Source: Mycolicibacterium alvei
Lineage (GTDB): Bacteria > Actinomycetota > Actinomycetes > Mycobacteriales > Mycobacteriaceae
DNA length: 64,000 nucleotides
NCBI RefSeq assembly: GCF_010727325.1
Contig: NZ_AP022565.1
Location: 4,650,001 to 4,714,000, forward strand
Reading direction: 5' to 3'
The notes under the pieces are model-generated. The model had not been told where the DNA came from. It saw nothing but the letters and a program-made list of their open reading frames with translations, and ran no database searches. Position 1 is the first letter of the stretch. Each line of letters starts with the position of its first letter. Positions 36,724 through 46,453 of the stretch are shown piece after piece. The position numbers and the translations under genes were made by a program.

Positions 36724-38625
36724 GTGAGCGAGCCCGCGATCGCTTCCCCCGCCAAGCGGATCCGGACCAGTTCAGATCTGCGGCGGCTGTTGCCGTACCT
36801 CTTGCCGTACCGGGCCCGCTGGATCGTGATGATCGTGGTTGCGGTGGTCAGCCTGGCCGCCACGGTGGCGATACCGCTGATGACCAAGGCCGTGATCGAC
36901 GGTCCGGTGCGCCGTCAGGATCCGCACGAGCTGTGGGTACTGGGTTCGGCCGCGGTGGCGGTCGGGATCTCCGAGGCGGTGCTGTGGTTCATCCGGCGCT
37001 GGATGGTTGCGCGCGCCACCATGGGCGTCGAGGCCGATATTCGCAAGGACCTCTACGGGCGGCTGCAGATCCTGCCGATGAGCTTCCACAGCCGCTGGCA
37101 GTCGGGTCAGCTGTTGTCGCGGGTGATGAACGATCTGTCCACGATCCGCCGGTTCCTGTCGTTCGGGTTGGTGTTCCTGATCCTCAACACCCTGCAGATC
37201 GTCGTGGTGACGTCGATCCTGCTGGCGATGTACTGGCCGCTGGGCGTGGTGGTGCTGGTGTCGATCGTGCCGATCACGTTGACCGTGCTGCATTTCGAGC
37301 GGGAGTACACCCGGTTGTCGCGGCTCGCGCAGGACCAGACCGGCCACGTCGCCACCCATGTGGAGGAGGCCGCGCTCGGGATGCGGGTGGTCAAGGCATT
37401 CGGCCGGGAGGACTACGTCTTCGACCGGTTCGATGAGCAGGCCGCTCAGCTGTACGACACCCAGTTCGCCAGGGTGAGCGTGTCGGCGAAGTTCTGGACC
37501 GTGCTGGAGGTCATCCCCAATCTCACCTTGATCGTGGTGCTGGGTTTCGGTGCGTACGCGGCCGGCCACGGTCACGTCACGATGGGCACCCTGGTCGCCT
37601 TCATCACGATGATGCTGTCGCTGGTGTGGCCCATCGCGTCGCTGGGCTTTCTGCTGTCGATGACCCAGGAGTCGTTCACCGCCGCCAACCGGATCGCCGA
37701 GATCTTCGATGCCCCGGTCGATATCGCCGACGGCCCGGTGTCCGACGCGCCGCGCGGTGGTCGGCTGGAACTGCGGGATGTGGGCTTCAGGTTCCCCGAC
37801 GCCGGTGCGTCGGGGTGGGCGCTGCGCCACATCGACCTCGTCGTGGAGCCGGGTGAAACGGTGGCGCTGGTCGGCGCGACCGGCTCGGGCAAATCAGTAC
37901 TCGCCGCGCTGTTCTCACGGCTGTACGACGTCACCGAGGGCCAGATCCTGATCGACGGCCGCGACATCCGGGAGCTGAGCCTGCCTGTGCTGCGGCAGGC
38001 CGTGGCCACCGCATTCGAGGATCCGACGTTGTTCTCGATGTCGGTGGCCGAGAACCTGCGGCTGGGTCGGGCCGATGCCACCGACGAGCAGTTGGCAGAG
38101 GCCATCGAGATCGCCGCCGCACAGTTCGTCTATGACCTGCCGTTCGGCCTGGACACCCGCATCGGCGAGCAGGGCATGAGCCTTTCCGGCGGTCAGCGCC
38201 AACGCCTTTCGCTGGCCAGGGCGATCCTGGCAGCGCCCAGGATCCTGGTGCTCGACGACACGTTGTCGGCGTTGGACGTCCACACCGAGGCCGTGGTGAC
38301 CGAGGCGCTGGGCCGGGTGCTGCGTGGGGTGACGGGCATCATCGTCGCGCACCGCGCGTCAACGGTGTTGCTGGCCGACAAGGTGGCGCTGTTGCAGGAG
38401 GGCACCATCACCCACACCGGGAGTCACTCGCAATTGTTGGCGCAGGTTCCGCAGTACCGCTACCTGTTGGCCGCCGATGACCAGCTCGACGACGCGTGTG
38501 AGCGCAATTGCGAGTGGGAGGACGAGGAGGAGTTGGGCCGGTTGCAGCGCGGGCACGCCGAACGTACGGCCATCGATGAGGTCGGAGAACCGCCGCGTTT
38601 CGGTGCGGAGGTCCAGCGCCGATGA
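36724..38625 (+). CDS. ABC exporter subunit A of a heterodimer (Walker B Glu to Asp)
   Basis: This 633-residue half-transporter has an N-terminal six-segment membrane domain and an NBD with Walker A GATGSGKS, signature LSGGQRQR and Walker B ILVLDDTLSALD. The catalytic Glu after Walker B is replaced by Asp, so its own site should be poorly hydrolytic. The signature is canonical and would complete the good site formed with the partner. It starts at a GTG (36724). The stop overlaps the ATG of the partner gene at 38622. It resembles M. tuberculosis Rv1272c/Rv1273c-type pairs. Confidence 0.9.
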   Translation: MSEPAIASPAKRIRTSSDLRRLLPYLLPYRARWIVMIVVAVVSLAATVAIPLMTKAVIDGPVRRQDPHELWVLGSAAVAVGISEAVLWFIRRWMVARATMGVEADIRKDLYGRLQILPMSFHSRWQSGQLLSRVMNDLSTIRRFLSFGLVFLILNTLQIVVVTSILLAMYWPLGVVVLVSIVPITLTVLHFEREYTRLSRLAQDQTGHVATHVEEAALGMRVVKAFGREDYVFDRFDEQAAQLYDTQFARVSVSAKFWTVLEVIPNLTLIVVLGFGAYAAGHGHVTMGTLVAFITMMLSLVWPIASLGFLLSMTQESFTAANRIAEIFDAPVDIADGPVSDAPRGGRLELRDVGFRFPDAGASGWALRHIDLVVEPGETVALVGATGSGKSVLAALFSRLYDVTEGQILIDGRDIRELSLPVLRQAVATAFEDPTLFSMSVAENLRLGRADATDEQLAEAIEIAAAQFVYDLPFGLDTRIGEQGMSLSGGQRQRLSLARAILAAPRILVLDDTLSALDVHTEAVVTEALGRVLRGVTGIIVAHRASTVLLADKVALLQEGTITHTGSHSQLLAQVPQYRYLLAADDQLDDACERNCEWEDEEELGRLQRGHAERTAIDEVGEPPRFGAEVQRR

Positions 38626-40463
38626 CGACTACGCAGTGGCGCGGACAGGTCACCGACGACGATCACGACGGAAGTTCCGGCGCGTCGGCGCTTCCGATCG
38701 ACGAAAGCGTGCCCCGGCGCCGGGAGGCCCGGGCGCTGCTCGGCTCGCTGCTGAGTCCCTTCCGGTGGACGGTCGCGGTGCTCGCGCTGGTGGTCGTCGT
38801 GGAGAACGCTGCCCGACTGTCGGTTCCGATCCTGGTGCAACGCGGTATCGATCGCGGCATTCCGCCGATCCTCGAGGGGGGTCCGGCCCGTGAGCTGATG
38901 CTCGTCGTCGGCACCCTCTGCGCGGTGGTGATCGTGCAGGCGATCAGCCGGATGTTCTTCCTACGGCGCTCCGGGCGGGTCGGCCAGCGCGTGCTGCTGG
39001 AGTTGCGCCGCAGGGTGTTCCGGCATTTCGGTCGGCTCGATGTGGCCTTCCATGACCGCTACACCTCGGGCCGGGTGGTCAGCCGGTCCACCAACGATGT
39101 CGAGGCCATCCAGGACATGCTGGAAACGGGTTTCGACAGCCTGATCACCGCGGTGCTGACGTTGTTCGGCACATCGGTGCTGTTGGTGGTTCTCGATTGG
39201 CAGCTGGGCCTGATGTGCCTGGCGGCGTTCCCGATCCTGGTCGCCCTGGTGTGGTGGTTCCGCAACGAGTCGGGCAAGACGTATCGGCTGGTGCGCGAAA
39301 GCGCGGCACTGGTGATCGTGCAGTTCGTCGAGACCATGACCGGCATCAAGGCCGTGCAGGCCTACCGGCGAGAGCCGCGCAATCAGGAGATCTTCGACGA
39401 CGTCGCCGATGGGTACCGGGCGATCAACGAGAAGACTTTCAAGCTGCTGGCGATCTTCATGCCGGGGGTCAAGCTCGTCGGCAACCTGACGACCGGGGTG
39501 GTGCTGCTCTACGGCGGGTACCGGGTGCTCAACGGTGAGATGACGATCGGCACGCTGACCGCGTTCCTGCTGTACCTACGGATGTTCTTCGAGCCGATGC
39601 AGGAGATCTCGCAGTTCTTCAACACCTTCCAGTCGGCGTCCTCGGCGCTGGAGAAGCTGGCCGGGGTGTTGGCGCAGCAGCCCGCCATCGCCGATCCGAC
39701 GACGCCCGTGAAATTGCCGGAAGCCAAGGGCGACATTGCGTTTCACGACGTGCAGTTCGAGTACACGCCGGCCCGTCCGGTGTTGCCCGGGCTTGAGCTC
39801 TCGGTACCGGCCGGTCAGACCGTGGCGCTGGTGGGCACCACCGGTGCGGGCAAGACCACCATCGCCAAGCTGATCGCCCGGTTCTACGACCCCACCGTCG
39901 GCACGGTCACACTCGATGGTGTGGATCTGCGCGAGCTGGCGCAGTCCGAGTTGCGCCGCCACGTCGTGATGGTCACCCAGGAGAACTTCATGTTCTCCGG
40001 GACGATCGCCGACAACATCCGATTCGGGCGACCCGATGCCACCGATACGCAGGTCCGGGCAGCTGCTGCCGCGGTCGGTGCGGACCGGTTCATCGACACC
40101 CTGCCCGACGGGTATGACACCGATGTGGCCAAGCGCGGCGGCCGGCTCTCGGCGGGGCAGCGTCAGCTGGTGGCCTTCGCCCGGGCGTTCCTGGCGGATC
40201 CGGCCGTGCTGATCCTGGATGAGGCGACATCCTCTCTGGACATCCCCAGCGAACGAATGGTGCAGCGCGCGTTGGAAACCGTGCTGGCCGACCGCACCGC
40301 GCTGGTGATCGCACACCGGCTCTCCACGGTGCAGATCGCCGACCGGGTGCTCGTGCTCGAGAACGGCCGCATCATCGAGGACGGTGCACCGGCCGATCTG
40401 ATCGGCCGGGCCGACGGGGCCTATGCGGCGTTGCACCGGGCCTGGGTGGATTCCCTGGCCTGA
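38622..40463 (+). CDS. ABC exporter subunit B of a heterodimer (degenerate signature)
   Basis: This 613-residue half-transporter has a six-segment membrane domain and an NBD with Walker A GTTGAGKTT, Walker B LILDEATSSLD (catalytic Glu present) and H-loop IAHRLST. The signature reads LSAGQRQL instead of LSGGQ. Paired with subunit A this gives one canonical ATP site (its Walker A/B with A's LSGGQ) and one degenerate site (A's Asp with this LSAGQ), the known asymmetric type IV exporter layout. Expression is coupled to subunit A by ATGA. Confidence 0.9.
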   Translation: MTTTQWRGQVTDDDHDGSSGASALPIDESVPRRREARALLGSLLSPFRWTVAVLALVVVVENAARLSVPILVQRGIDRGIPPILEGGPARELMLVVGTLCAVVIVQAISRMFFLRRSGRVGQRVLLELRRRVFRHFGRLDVAFHDRYTSGRVVSRSTNDVEAIQDMLETGFDSLITAVLTLFGTSVLLVVLDWQLGLMCLAAFPILVALVWWFRNESGKTYRLVRESAALVIVQFVETMTGIKAVQAYRREPRNQEIFDDVADGYRAINEKTFKLLAIFMPGVKLVGNLTTGVVLLYGGYRVLNGEMTIGTLTAFLLYLRMFFEPMQEISQFFNTFQSASSALEKLAGVLAQQPAIADPTTPVKLPEAKGDIAFHDVQFEYTPARPVLPGLELSVPAGQTVALVGTTGAGKTTIAKLIARFYDPTVGTVTLDGVDLRELAQSELRRHVVMVTQENFMFSGTIADNIRFGRPDATDTQVRAAAAAVGADRFIDTLPDGYDTDVAKRGGRLSAGQRQLVAFARAFLADPAVLILDEATSSLDIPSERMVQRALETVLADRTALVIAHRLSTVQIADRVLVLENGRIIEDGAPADLIGRADGAYAALHRAWVDSLA

Positions 40464-40490
40464 ACGCTCGCCGGGATGAAGCGTTTCATA

Positions 40491-40563
40491 CCTCGCGCCG
40501 GTTTCTACCCCGTGGCTGGCGTCGGGCCAAAACCACAGCCCACGGGTAGAAATCGAGGCGAGG
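40491..40563. terminator. Long inverted repeat between the ABC gene and the epoxide hydrolase gene
   Basis: CCTCGC at 40491-40496 pairs with GCGAGG at 40558-40563, and TTTCTACCC at 40502-40510 pairs with GGGTAGAAA at 40544-40552. The arms continue inward imperfectly (CGTGG/CCAC). It lies in the 118-bp gap between two convergent genes and probably terminates both. Confidence 0.6.
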
Positions 40564-40581
40564 AAATGCCATGCAGGGAGC

Positions 40582-41688
40582 TCACCGCACGGTGTCGAAG
40601 AACGCCTTCACGTCGTCCACGAAAAGTTCCGGCTGCTCGAAGGCCGCGAAGTGTCCGCCGCGGGGCATCGTCGTGAAGTGGGTGACGTTGTAGCCGGTCT
40701 CGCACCAGCTGCGCGGGGCGCGCAGGATCTCCAACGGGAACGAGGCGATCCCGGTGGGCAGGCTGACGTATTCGCCGCCGGCGAAGGTGCTGTGGCTTTC
40801 CCAGTACAGCCGGGCCGACGAGGCCGCTGACGCGGTGAGCCAGTACAGCATCACGTTGTCGAGCATCTCGTCTTTGGACACCACGTTCTCGGGATGGCCG
40901 TCGCAGTCCATCCAGGACCAGAACTTCTCCACGATCCAGGCCAGTTGACCGACCGGGGAGTCCACCAGTCCGTACCCGACGGTCTGCGGCCGGGTGGACT
41001 GCTGCTTCATGTAGCCGGAGTCCCATTTGCGGTAGTAGTCGATGCGGGCCAGCGCCTTCTGCAGGTCCTCGGTCATCTCGCCGATGCCCTCGGCCGGCGG
41101 CTGCGCGATCGGCATGTTGACGTGAATGCCCACGCACGAGCCGACGTTGCGGCCGATCTGCGTCGTCACCGCGGCGCCCCAGTCACCGCCCTGTGCGCCG
41201 TAGCGGTCGTAGCCCAGCCGTGTCATCAAGGTGTCCCAGGCCTGTGCGATCTTCCCGATGCCCCAACCCGTCGCGCTCGGCTTGGCGGAGAACCCGTAGC
41301 CGGGCAGCGAGGGACACACCACGTCGAACCCGGCCTCGGTCAGCGGCTCGATCACTTTGTGGAACTCGACGACGGAGCCTGGCCACCCGTGCGTGATCAG
41401 CAGCGGGAAGGCGTCGTCACGTCCGGAGCGCTGGTGGATGAAATGGATGTCCAGACCGTCGATCTCGGTGGTGAAGTGGTCGAACCGGTTGAGAGCGGCT
41501 TCGCGGGCGCGCCAGTCATACTCGTCGGCCCAGTAGGCGGCCAGCTCCTTGGTGTAATCCAGCGGGATGCCCTGGGTCCAGTCCTCGACACATTCCGCCT
41601 CGGGCCACCGGGTCCGGTTCAGCCGCTGCCTGAGGTCGTCCAGGTCGGCGTCGGGAATTGCGATGCGGAATGGGCGTATCTGAGCCAT
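40582..41688 (-). CDS. Epoxide hydrolase (alpha/beta hydrolase with EHN domain)
   Basis: The 368-residue protein has the epoxide hydrolase N-terminal domain (MAQIRPFRIAIPDADLDDLR, then RTRWPEAECVEDWTQGIPLD) followed by an alpha/beta hydrolase core. The oxyanion motif is HGWPGS, the nucleophilic Asp lies in GGDWGAAV, and the catalytic His in MPRGGHFAAFEQPE. It should open epoxides to diols. The ATG at 41688 is chosen for the family start; the frame extends 29 codons upstream without support. A LuxR-type regulator and a 45-bp palindrome lie just upstream. Confidence 0.9.
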   Translation of the reverse strand: MAQIRPFRIAIPDADLDDLRQRLNRTRWPEAECVEDWTQGIPLDYTKELAAYWADEYDWRAREAALNRFDHFTTEIDGLDIHFIHQRSGRDDAFPLLITHGWPGSVVEFHKVIEPLTEAGFDVVCPSLPGYGFSAKPSATGWGIGKIAQAWDTLMTRLGYDRYGAQGGDWGAAVTTQIGRNVGSCVGIHVNMPIAQPPAEGIGEMTEDLQKALARIDYYRKWDSGYMKQQSTRPQTVGYGLVDSPVGQLAWIVEKFWSWMDCDGHPENVVSKDEMLDNVMLYWLTASAASSARLYWESHSTFAGGEYVSLPTGIASFPLEILRAPRSWCETGYNVTHFTTMPRGGHFAAFEQPELFVDDVKAFFDTVR

Positions 41689-41715
41689 GGGGCCATCTTG
41701 GCGCACGCCGAGCGT

Positions 41716-41760
41716 TGCGCTGAAGATTACGGCCACCTGGTGACCACAATCTTCAGCACA
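41716..41760. promoter_or_regulatory. 45-bp palindrome upstream of the epoxide hydrolase gene
   Basis: GCTGAAGATT at 41719-41728 and AATCTTCAGC at 41748-41757 are perfect inverted repeats. An inner pair (GGCCACC / GGTGACC) surrounds the centre near 41738. It lies between the stop of the LuxR gene and the start of the epoxide hydrolase gene. It may be the terminator of the first, an operator for the second, or both. Confidence 0.55.
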
Positions 41761-41779
41761 AGTGTCTCGGGTCAACCGG

Positions 41780-42619
41780 TCACGGAATTTGGCGCAGCCG
41801 CCTGGCCTTCGACACCGCCTCGTGGCGGTTGCGGGCCCCGAGTTTGGCTGCTGCGCTGCGCAGGTAACTCTTCACCGTTTCCGGTTTGAGTGAAAGTCGC
41901 TGAGCTGCTTCGGTATTGGTGCACCCCAGGGCGACCTGTGCCAGCACGTCAACCTCGCGGACGGTCAGCGGGGCGCTGGCCGGCGTATCACCACGCAACG
42001 CCACCGCCAACCGATCGGCGAGGTCGCGTAGCGGCCCGGCCAGGTCTGGAGTATCGGCGGCCAGCCGGCGCAGGTCGGCGTGTACCTCGCGGATCTGCTC
42101 GGTGTCGGCCGGTTGGTCGGTGAAGTTGGTCAGCGCGGTCTCGCGCATCCGCAGGCGCCGGTCCACCTCGTCGCGTACCCGCAGCTCCTCGCTCAACCGC
42201 TGCGCCGAGGCCACCATCGCGGCCGCGGTCCGTCCGCCGATCGGGGCGCTGGTGCGGTGCGCTCCGTACAGCACGGCTCTCGCCGTACCGTCGACGACCA
42301 CCGGCACCGCCAGGATCGAACGGATGCCCTCGGAGAGCACGGGCTCGTCGTAGTCGTGGGTGATGGTCGAGGCCCGCCGGTAGTCGGGCACCGAGATCGG
42401 GCGACGCGACGCGACACTCGCCCCGCCCAGCCCGGCGCGGGGCAGCACCGCGAGCCCGCGCATGGCGCCGGTGCGGGTGCCGAAGAACTCGGTCAACAGC
42501 AAGGTGTCGTCTTGCACCTGCCCGCCGAAGGCCAGCGTAAGGCCGGTATCGGTGGCCATCCGACGCAGCTCGGCACGCACCGCGTCGGCGTCACGAGGCC
42601 GCAGCAGCCAGGGGCGCAT
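41780..42619 (-). CDS. GAF-LuxR transcriptional regulator
   Basis: The 279-residue protein has a GAF-like sensor region (about residues 15-165: DTGLTLAFGGQVQDD through GIRSILAVPVVVDGTARAVL), a helical linker, and a C-terminal LuxR-type helix-turn-helix (LTVREVDVLAQVALGCTNTE and LKPETVKSYLRSAAAKLGA). The ATG at 42619 is preferred to the longer open frame. It is divergent from an acyl-CoA ligase gene (58 bp between starts) and upstream of the epoxide hydrolase gene, so it may regulate both. The ligand is unknown. Confidence 0.85.
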   Translation of the reverse strand: MRPWLLRPRDADAVRAELRRMATDTGLTLAFGGQVQDDTLLLTEFFGTRTGAMRGLAVLPRAGLGGASVASRRPISVPDYRRASTITHDYDEPVLSEGIRSILAVPVVVDGTARAVLYGAHRTSAPIGGRTAAAMVASAQRLSEELRVRDEVDRRLRMRETALTNFTDQPADTEQIREVHADLRRLAADTPDLAGPLRDLADRLAVALRGDTPASAPLTVREVDVLAQVALGCTNTEAAQRLSLKPETVKSYLRSAAAKLGARNRHEAVSKARRLRQIP

Positions 42620-42677
42620 TGCAGATACCCACTTTCGGGGGTAGCGGAGGGCAAGTGTGACGTAGAGCATAACTGTC

Positions 42678-44375
42678 ATGAATGTCGTCGCGAGCAACAC
42701 CGACAGCTACCGCGGTGCCCGTGACCAGCTGGTCGCGACCATCGCGGACTACGGCAAGGCGATCGAGGGGTTCGCCTGGCCGCAGATCAGCGGCACCTTC
42801 AACTGGGCGATCGACTGGTTCGACGCCATCGCGACGGGTAATGACCGCACGGCGCTGTGGATCGTCGAGGAGGACGGTTCGCAGCAGCAGGTCACCTTTG
42901 CCGAGATGGCGCAGCGGTCCGACCGGGTCGCGGTCTGGCTGCAGAGCCTCGGGGTGGGCAAGGGGGACCGGATCCTGTTGATGCTCGGCAATCAGGTCGA
43001 GTTGTGGGAGACCATGCTGGCCATCGCCAAACTGGGCGCGGTCATCATGCCGACCACCGGCGCGCTCGGGCCGGCCGATCTGGCCGATCGCATCACCCGC
43101 GGCGGCGCGCGTTTCGTCATCGCCAACACGGCCGACGCGGTCAAGTTCGCCGAGGTGCCGGGTGATTATCTGCGGGTCGCGGTCGGCGAGGCGCCCGCCG
43201 GCTGGCACCGCTACGCCGACGCGTACGCGGCGACGCCGCGTCGCTTCGAGGCGTGCACGGCGGTCGACGATCCGATGCTCATCTACTTCACCTCGGGCAC
43301 CACGAGCAAGCCGAAGCTGGTCGAGCATTCCCAGGTCTCCTACCCGGTTGGGCACTTGACCACGATGGCCTGGATCGGCGTCAAACCCGGTGACGTGCAC
43401 CTGGCCATCAGCTCACCGGGTTGGGCCAAGCACGCCTGGAGCTGTTTCTTCGCACCGTGGATCGCCGAGGCGACGATCTTCGTCTACAACTACGCGCGCT
43501 TCGATGCGGCGGCGCTGCTGGACCAGTTGCGGCGGGCTCGGGTCAACACGTTCTGTGCCCCGCCGACGGTGTGGCGCATGCTGATCCAGGCCGATCTCGG
43601 TGAGCGGCCCGAGGGGCTGCGGGAAATCCTCGGCGCCGGTGAGCCGTTGAACCCCGATGTGATCGCCCAGGTCGAGAAGGCCTGGGGGCTGACGATCCGT
43701 GACGGCTTCGGCCAGACCGAGACCTCGCTGCTGGTCGGTAACACCCCGGGGCAGCCGGTGAAGCCCGGCTCGATGGGACGGCCGATGCCCGGTGTGCCGG
43801 TGGTGCTGGTGGATCCGCTCACCGGGGTGGCGGCCGCCGAGGGGGAGATCTGCCTGGATCTGGCGGCACACCCGCGCAACCTGATGACCGGCTATCTCGG
43901 TGACCCGCAACGCAATGAGGCCGTGATGGCCGGTGGTTACTACCACACCGGTGACGTCGCCGCCCGCGATGACGACGGCTACATCACCTACATCGGCCGT
44001 ACCGACGACGTATTCAAGTCCAGTGACTACAAGGTGTCGCCGTTCGAGTTGGAGAGCGTGCTGATCGAACACCCGGCCGTGGTCGAGGCCGCGGTGGTGC
44101 CGCAACCCGACGACACCCGGCTGGCGGTGCCCAAGGCGTATGTCGCACTGGCCGACGGCTGGGAAGCCAACGCGCAGACCGCAAAAGACGTCATGGCCTA
44201 TGCCCGCGATCACCTCGCGCCCTATCTCAAGGTGCGTCGGGTCGAGTTCTTCGACCTGCCCAAGACGATCTCGGGCAAGATCCGCCGGGTCGAGTTGCGC
44301 AATCGTGAAGACGCGGCCCATCAAGCGGGCGAACCGATTTCCACCGAGTACCGATACGAGGATCTTGTGGAATGA
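42678..44375 (+). CDS. Acyl-CoA synthetase, AMP-forming (acetyl-/medium-chain type)
   Basis: The 565-residue adenylating enzyme has the AMP-binding motif [16 protein letters not shown], the [10 protein letters not shown] adenine-binding region, the [16 protein letters not shown] hinge region and the C-terminal catalytic Lys in [11 protein letters not shown]. The N-terminal [15 protein letters not shown] and [13 protein letters not shown] are typical of the acetyl-CoA synthetase / medium-chain ligase branch, not of the classical FadD branch. It overlaps the next gene (ATGA), so the two ligases are made together. Substrate unknown. Confidence 0.88.
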   Translation: MNVVASNTDSYRGARDQLVATIADYGKAIEGFAWPQISGTFNWAIDWFDAIATGNDRTALWIVEEDGSQQQVTFAEMAQRSDRVAVWLQSLGVGKGDRILLMLGNQVELWETMLAIAKLGAVIMPTTGALGPADLADRITRGGARFVIANTADAVKFAEVPGDYLRVAVGEAPAGWHRYADAYAATPRRFEACTAVDDPMLIYFTSGTTSKPKLVEHSQVSYPVGHLTTMAWIGVKPGDVHLAISSPGWAKHAWSCFFAPWIAEATIFVYNYARFDAAALLDQLRRARVNTFCAPPTVWRMLIQADLGERPEGLREILGAGEPLNPDVIAQVEKAWGLTIRDGFGQTETSLLVGNTPGQPVKPGSMGRPMPGVPVVLVDPLTGVAAAEGEICLDLAAHPRNLMTGYLGDPQRNEAVMAGGYYHTGDVAARDDDGYITYIGRTDDVFKSSDYKVSPFELESVLIEHPAVVEAAVVPQPDDTRLAVPKAYVALADGWEANAQTAKDVMAYARDHLAPYLKVRRVEFFDLPKTISGKIRRVELRNREDAAHQAGEPISTEYRYEDLVE

Positions 44376-46000
44376 ATGTTGCGATGAAGTCCTACGACAG
44401 TGGCCCCACGGATGTACCCGTTCTCGACGAGACCATCGGGGCGAACTTCGAGCGTATGGCGGCGTCGGGGCCGGACACCGACGCGCTGGTGGAGGTGGCC
44501 ACCGGGCGGCTGTGGACCTATGCCGAGCTCGACGACGACGTCGACGCGGTGGCGCGGGGACTCATGGCCTCTGGCCTGGACAAGGGCGATCGCGTCGGCA
44601 TCTGGGCACCCAACTGTGCCGAGTGGGTGATCCTCCAGCTCGCGACGGCCAAGATCGGCGCGATCCTGGTCAACATCAACCCGGCCTACCGCACCCACGA
44701 ACTGGCCTATGTGCTCAAGCAATCCGGGATACGAACCCTGGTGTCCGCCACCGCGTTCAAATCCTCCGATTATGTGACGATGGTGGCCGAGGTGCAGGCG
44801 CAGTGTCCGGCGCTCAAAGACATCATCTTCCTGGGCACCCCGGGCTGGGACCAGCTCTACACAAGGCAGGTCGGCGAGGACCAGCTGCGTGACCGGATCG
44901 CCGAGCTGTCCAACACCGACCCGATCAACATCCAGTACACCTCGGGGACAACCGGATTCCCCAAGGGTGCGACGCTGAGCCATCGCAACATCCTCAACAA
45001 CGGGTTCTTCGTCGGCGGGCTGATCAACTTCGATCGCGGGGACCGGGTGTGTATCCCGGTGCCGTTCTACCACTGCTTCGGCATGGTGATGGGCAATCTC
45101 GGGGCGTTGACCCATGGTGCGACGATCGTGATCCCGGCACCCGGATTCGATCCCGGCGTCACGTTGGCCGCGGTCGAATCCGAGCAGTGCACCGCGCTGT
45201 ACGGGGTGCCGACGATGTTCATCGCCATGCTCGGGCATCCCGACTTCGCCCAGTTCGACCTGTCCTCGCTGCGGACCGGGATCATGGCAGGTTCGGTGTG
45301 CCCCGTCGAGGTGATGAAGCGCGTCGTGGCCGATATGCACATGGCCGAGGTGGCGATCTGTTACGGCATGACCGAGACGTCGCCGGTGTCGTGCCAGACG
45401 CTGGTCGACGACGATCTGGAGCGTCGTACCGCCACCATCGGTCGGGCCCATCCACACATCGAGGTCAAGATCGTCGACCCGGATACCGGCGAGACGGTCG
45501 AGCGTGGTCAGGCCGGGGAGTTCTGCACCCGCGGTTACTCGGTCATGCTCGGCTATTGGGATGAGCCCGGGAAAACCGCGGAGGCCATCGACCCCGACGG
45601 CTGGATGCACACCGGGGATCTGGCGGTGATGCGTTCGGACGGCTACTGCACGGTGGTCGGCCGGATCAAGGACATGGTGATCCGGGGCGGGGAGAACGTG
45701 TATCCGCGAGAGATCGAGGAGTTCCTCTACACCCACCCCGACATTGACGATGCGCAGGTGATCGGGGTGCCCGATGCGAAGTACGGGGAAGAACTCTGCG
45801 CGTGGATCCGGATGAAACCGGGCCGCGATCCGTTGGATGCGCAGGCGGTGCGGGCCTTCGCCACCGGCAAACTGGCGCACTACAAGATCCCACGCTATGT
45901 GCACGTGGTCGACGAGTTCCCGATGACGGTCACCGGCAAGATCCGCAAGGTCGACATGCGTGACGAAAGTGTGAGGCTGCTCGGGCTCGACCCCGGGTAA
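44372..46000 (+). CDS. Fatty-acyl-CoA/AMP ligase (FadD35-like)
   Basis: The 542-residue enzyme has the P-loop motif [30 protein letters not shown] (adenine binding), [16 protein letters not shown] and the C-terminal [11 protein letters not shown] with the catalytic Lys. The overall sequence is of the FadD35 type. It is coupled to the upstream ligase gene through ATGA and probably acts on a different chain length or branch of the same pathway. The two ligases form an operon with the small membrane protein gene 81 bp downstream, possibly cotranscribed. Confidence 0.9.
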   Translation: MNVAMKSYDSGPTDVPVLDETIGANFERMAASGPDTDALVEVATGRLWTYAELDDDVDAVARGLMASGLDKGDRVGIWAPNCAEWVILQLATAKIGAILVNINPAYRTHELAYVLKQSGIRTLVSATAFKSSDYVTMVAEVQAQCPALKDIIFLGTPGWDQLYTRQVGEDQLRDRIAELSNTDPINIQYTSGTTGFPKGATLSHRNILNNGFFVGGLINFDRGDRVCIPVPFYHCFGMVMGNLGALTHGATIVIPAPGFDPGVTLAAVESEQCTALYGVPTMFIAMLGHPDFAQFDLSSLRTGIMAGSVCPVEVMKRVVADMHMAEVAICYGMTETSPVSCQTLVDDDLERRTATIGRAHPHIEVKIVDPDTGETVERGQAGEFCTRGYSVMLGYWDEPGKTAEAIDPDGWMHTGDLAVMRSDGYCTVVGRIKDMVIRGGENVYPREIEEFLYTHPDIDDAQVIGVPDAKYGEELCAWIRMKPGRDPLDAQAVRAFATGKLAHYKIPRYVHVVDEFPMTVTGKIRKVDMRDESVRLLGLDPG

Positions 46001-46081
46001 CTGAGCAGGTCGACGCAACCTTGGGCAGATCGCAATGGCGGTGTTATGGAAATGTCGCTGGGTCGCTGCGAGGATAGGGGG

Positions 46082-46453
46082 ATGTCGGCGGCACTGGTCG
46101 GGCGGCGCATGTGCGCGGTGATCGCCGTCTGTTCGGTCGCGCTGCACGGCGTGCTGCTGGCCCATGCCAGCACCCCCGCGATGGCGGTGGTGATGGCAGC
46201 GATGATGATTGCGTGCCTCTATTGCGCCCGTGACCTGTGGTGGCACGGGACGCTCGGGGTCTGGTGCGCGGTAGCGCTGATGAACCTCGCGATGGTCGCG
46301 CTGCACATGCCGGCGCCCGGGCATCACCACACGTCGGCGGCGTCGACTCAGGGCTCGACCACGATGGCGCTGGCGACGATGCTCGCACTGCTCGAAGTGG
46401 TTATCGCCGCTGGTGTGCTGTCCTACCGCACCCGGAACCGCTCGGTCGTCTGA
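46082..46453 (+). CDS. Small multispanning membrane protein, Met/His-rich
   Basis: The protein of 123 residues (from ATG 46082; an ATG at 46046 in frame is an alternative) has about four membrane segments. It contains many methionines (MAVVMAAMMIACLYC) and a His-rich loop (LHMPAPGHHHTSA). The composition suggests soft-metal contact, but no recognised metal-binding family is evident. Its 3' end overlaps, on the opposite strand, the 63-codon frame downstream of the M-box. Function unknown. Confidence 0.7.
   Translation: MSAALVGRRMCAVIAVCSVALHGVLLAHASTPAMAVVMAAMMIACLYCARDLWWHGTLGVWCAVALMNLAMVALHMPAPGHHHTSAASTQGSTTMALATMLALLEVVIAAGVLSYRTRNRSVV

Noticed and set aside
36706..36732. Repeated tccagtgag motif before the second ABC gene as an operator
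   Set aside because: The two copies are only 9 bp long and overlap start-codon signals; chance or local duplication explains them.
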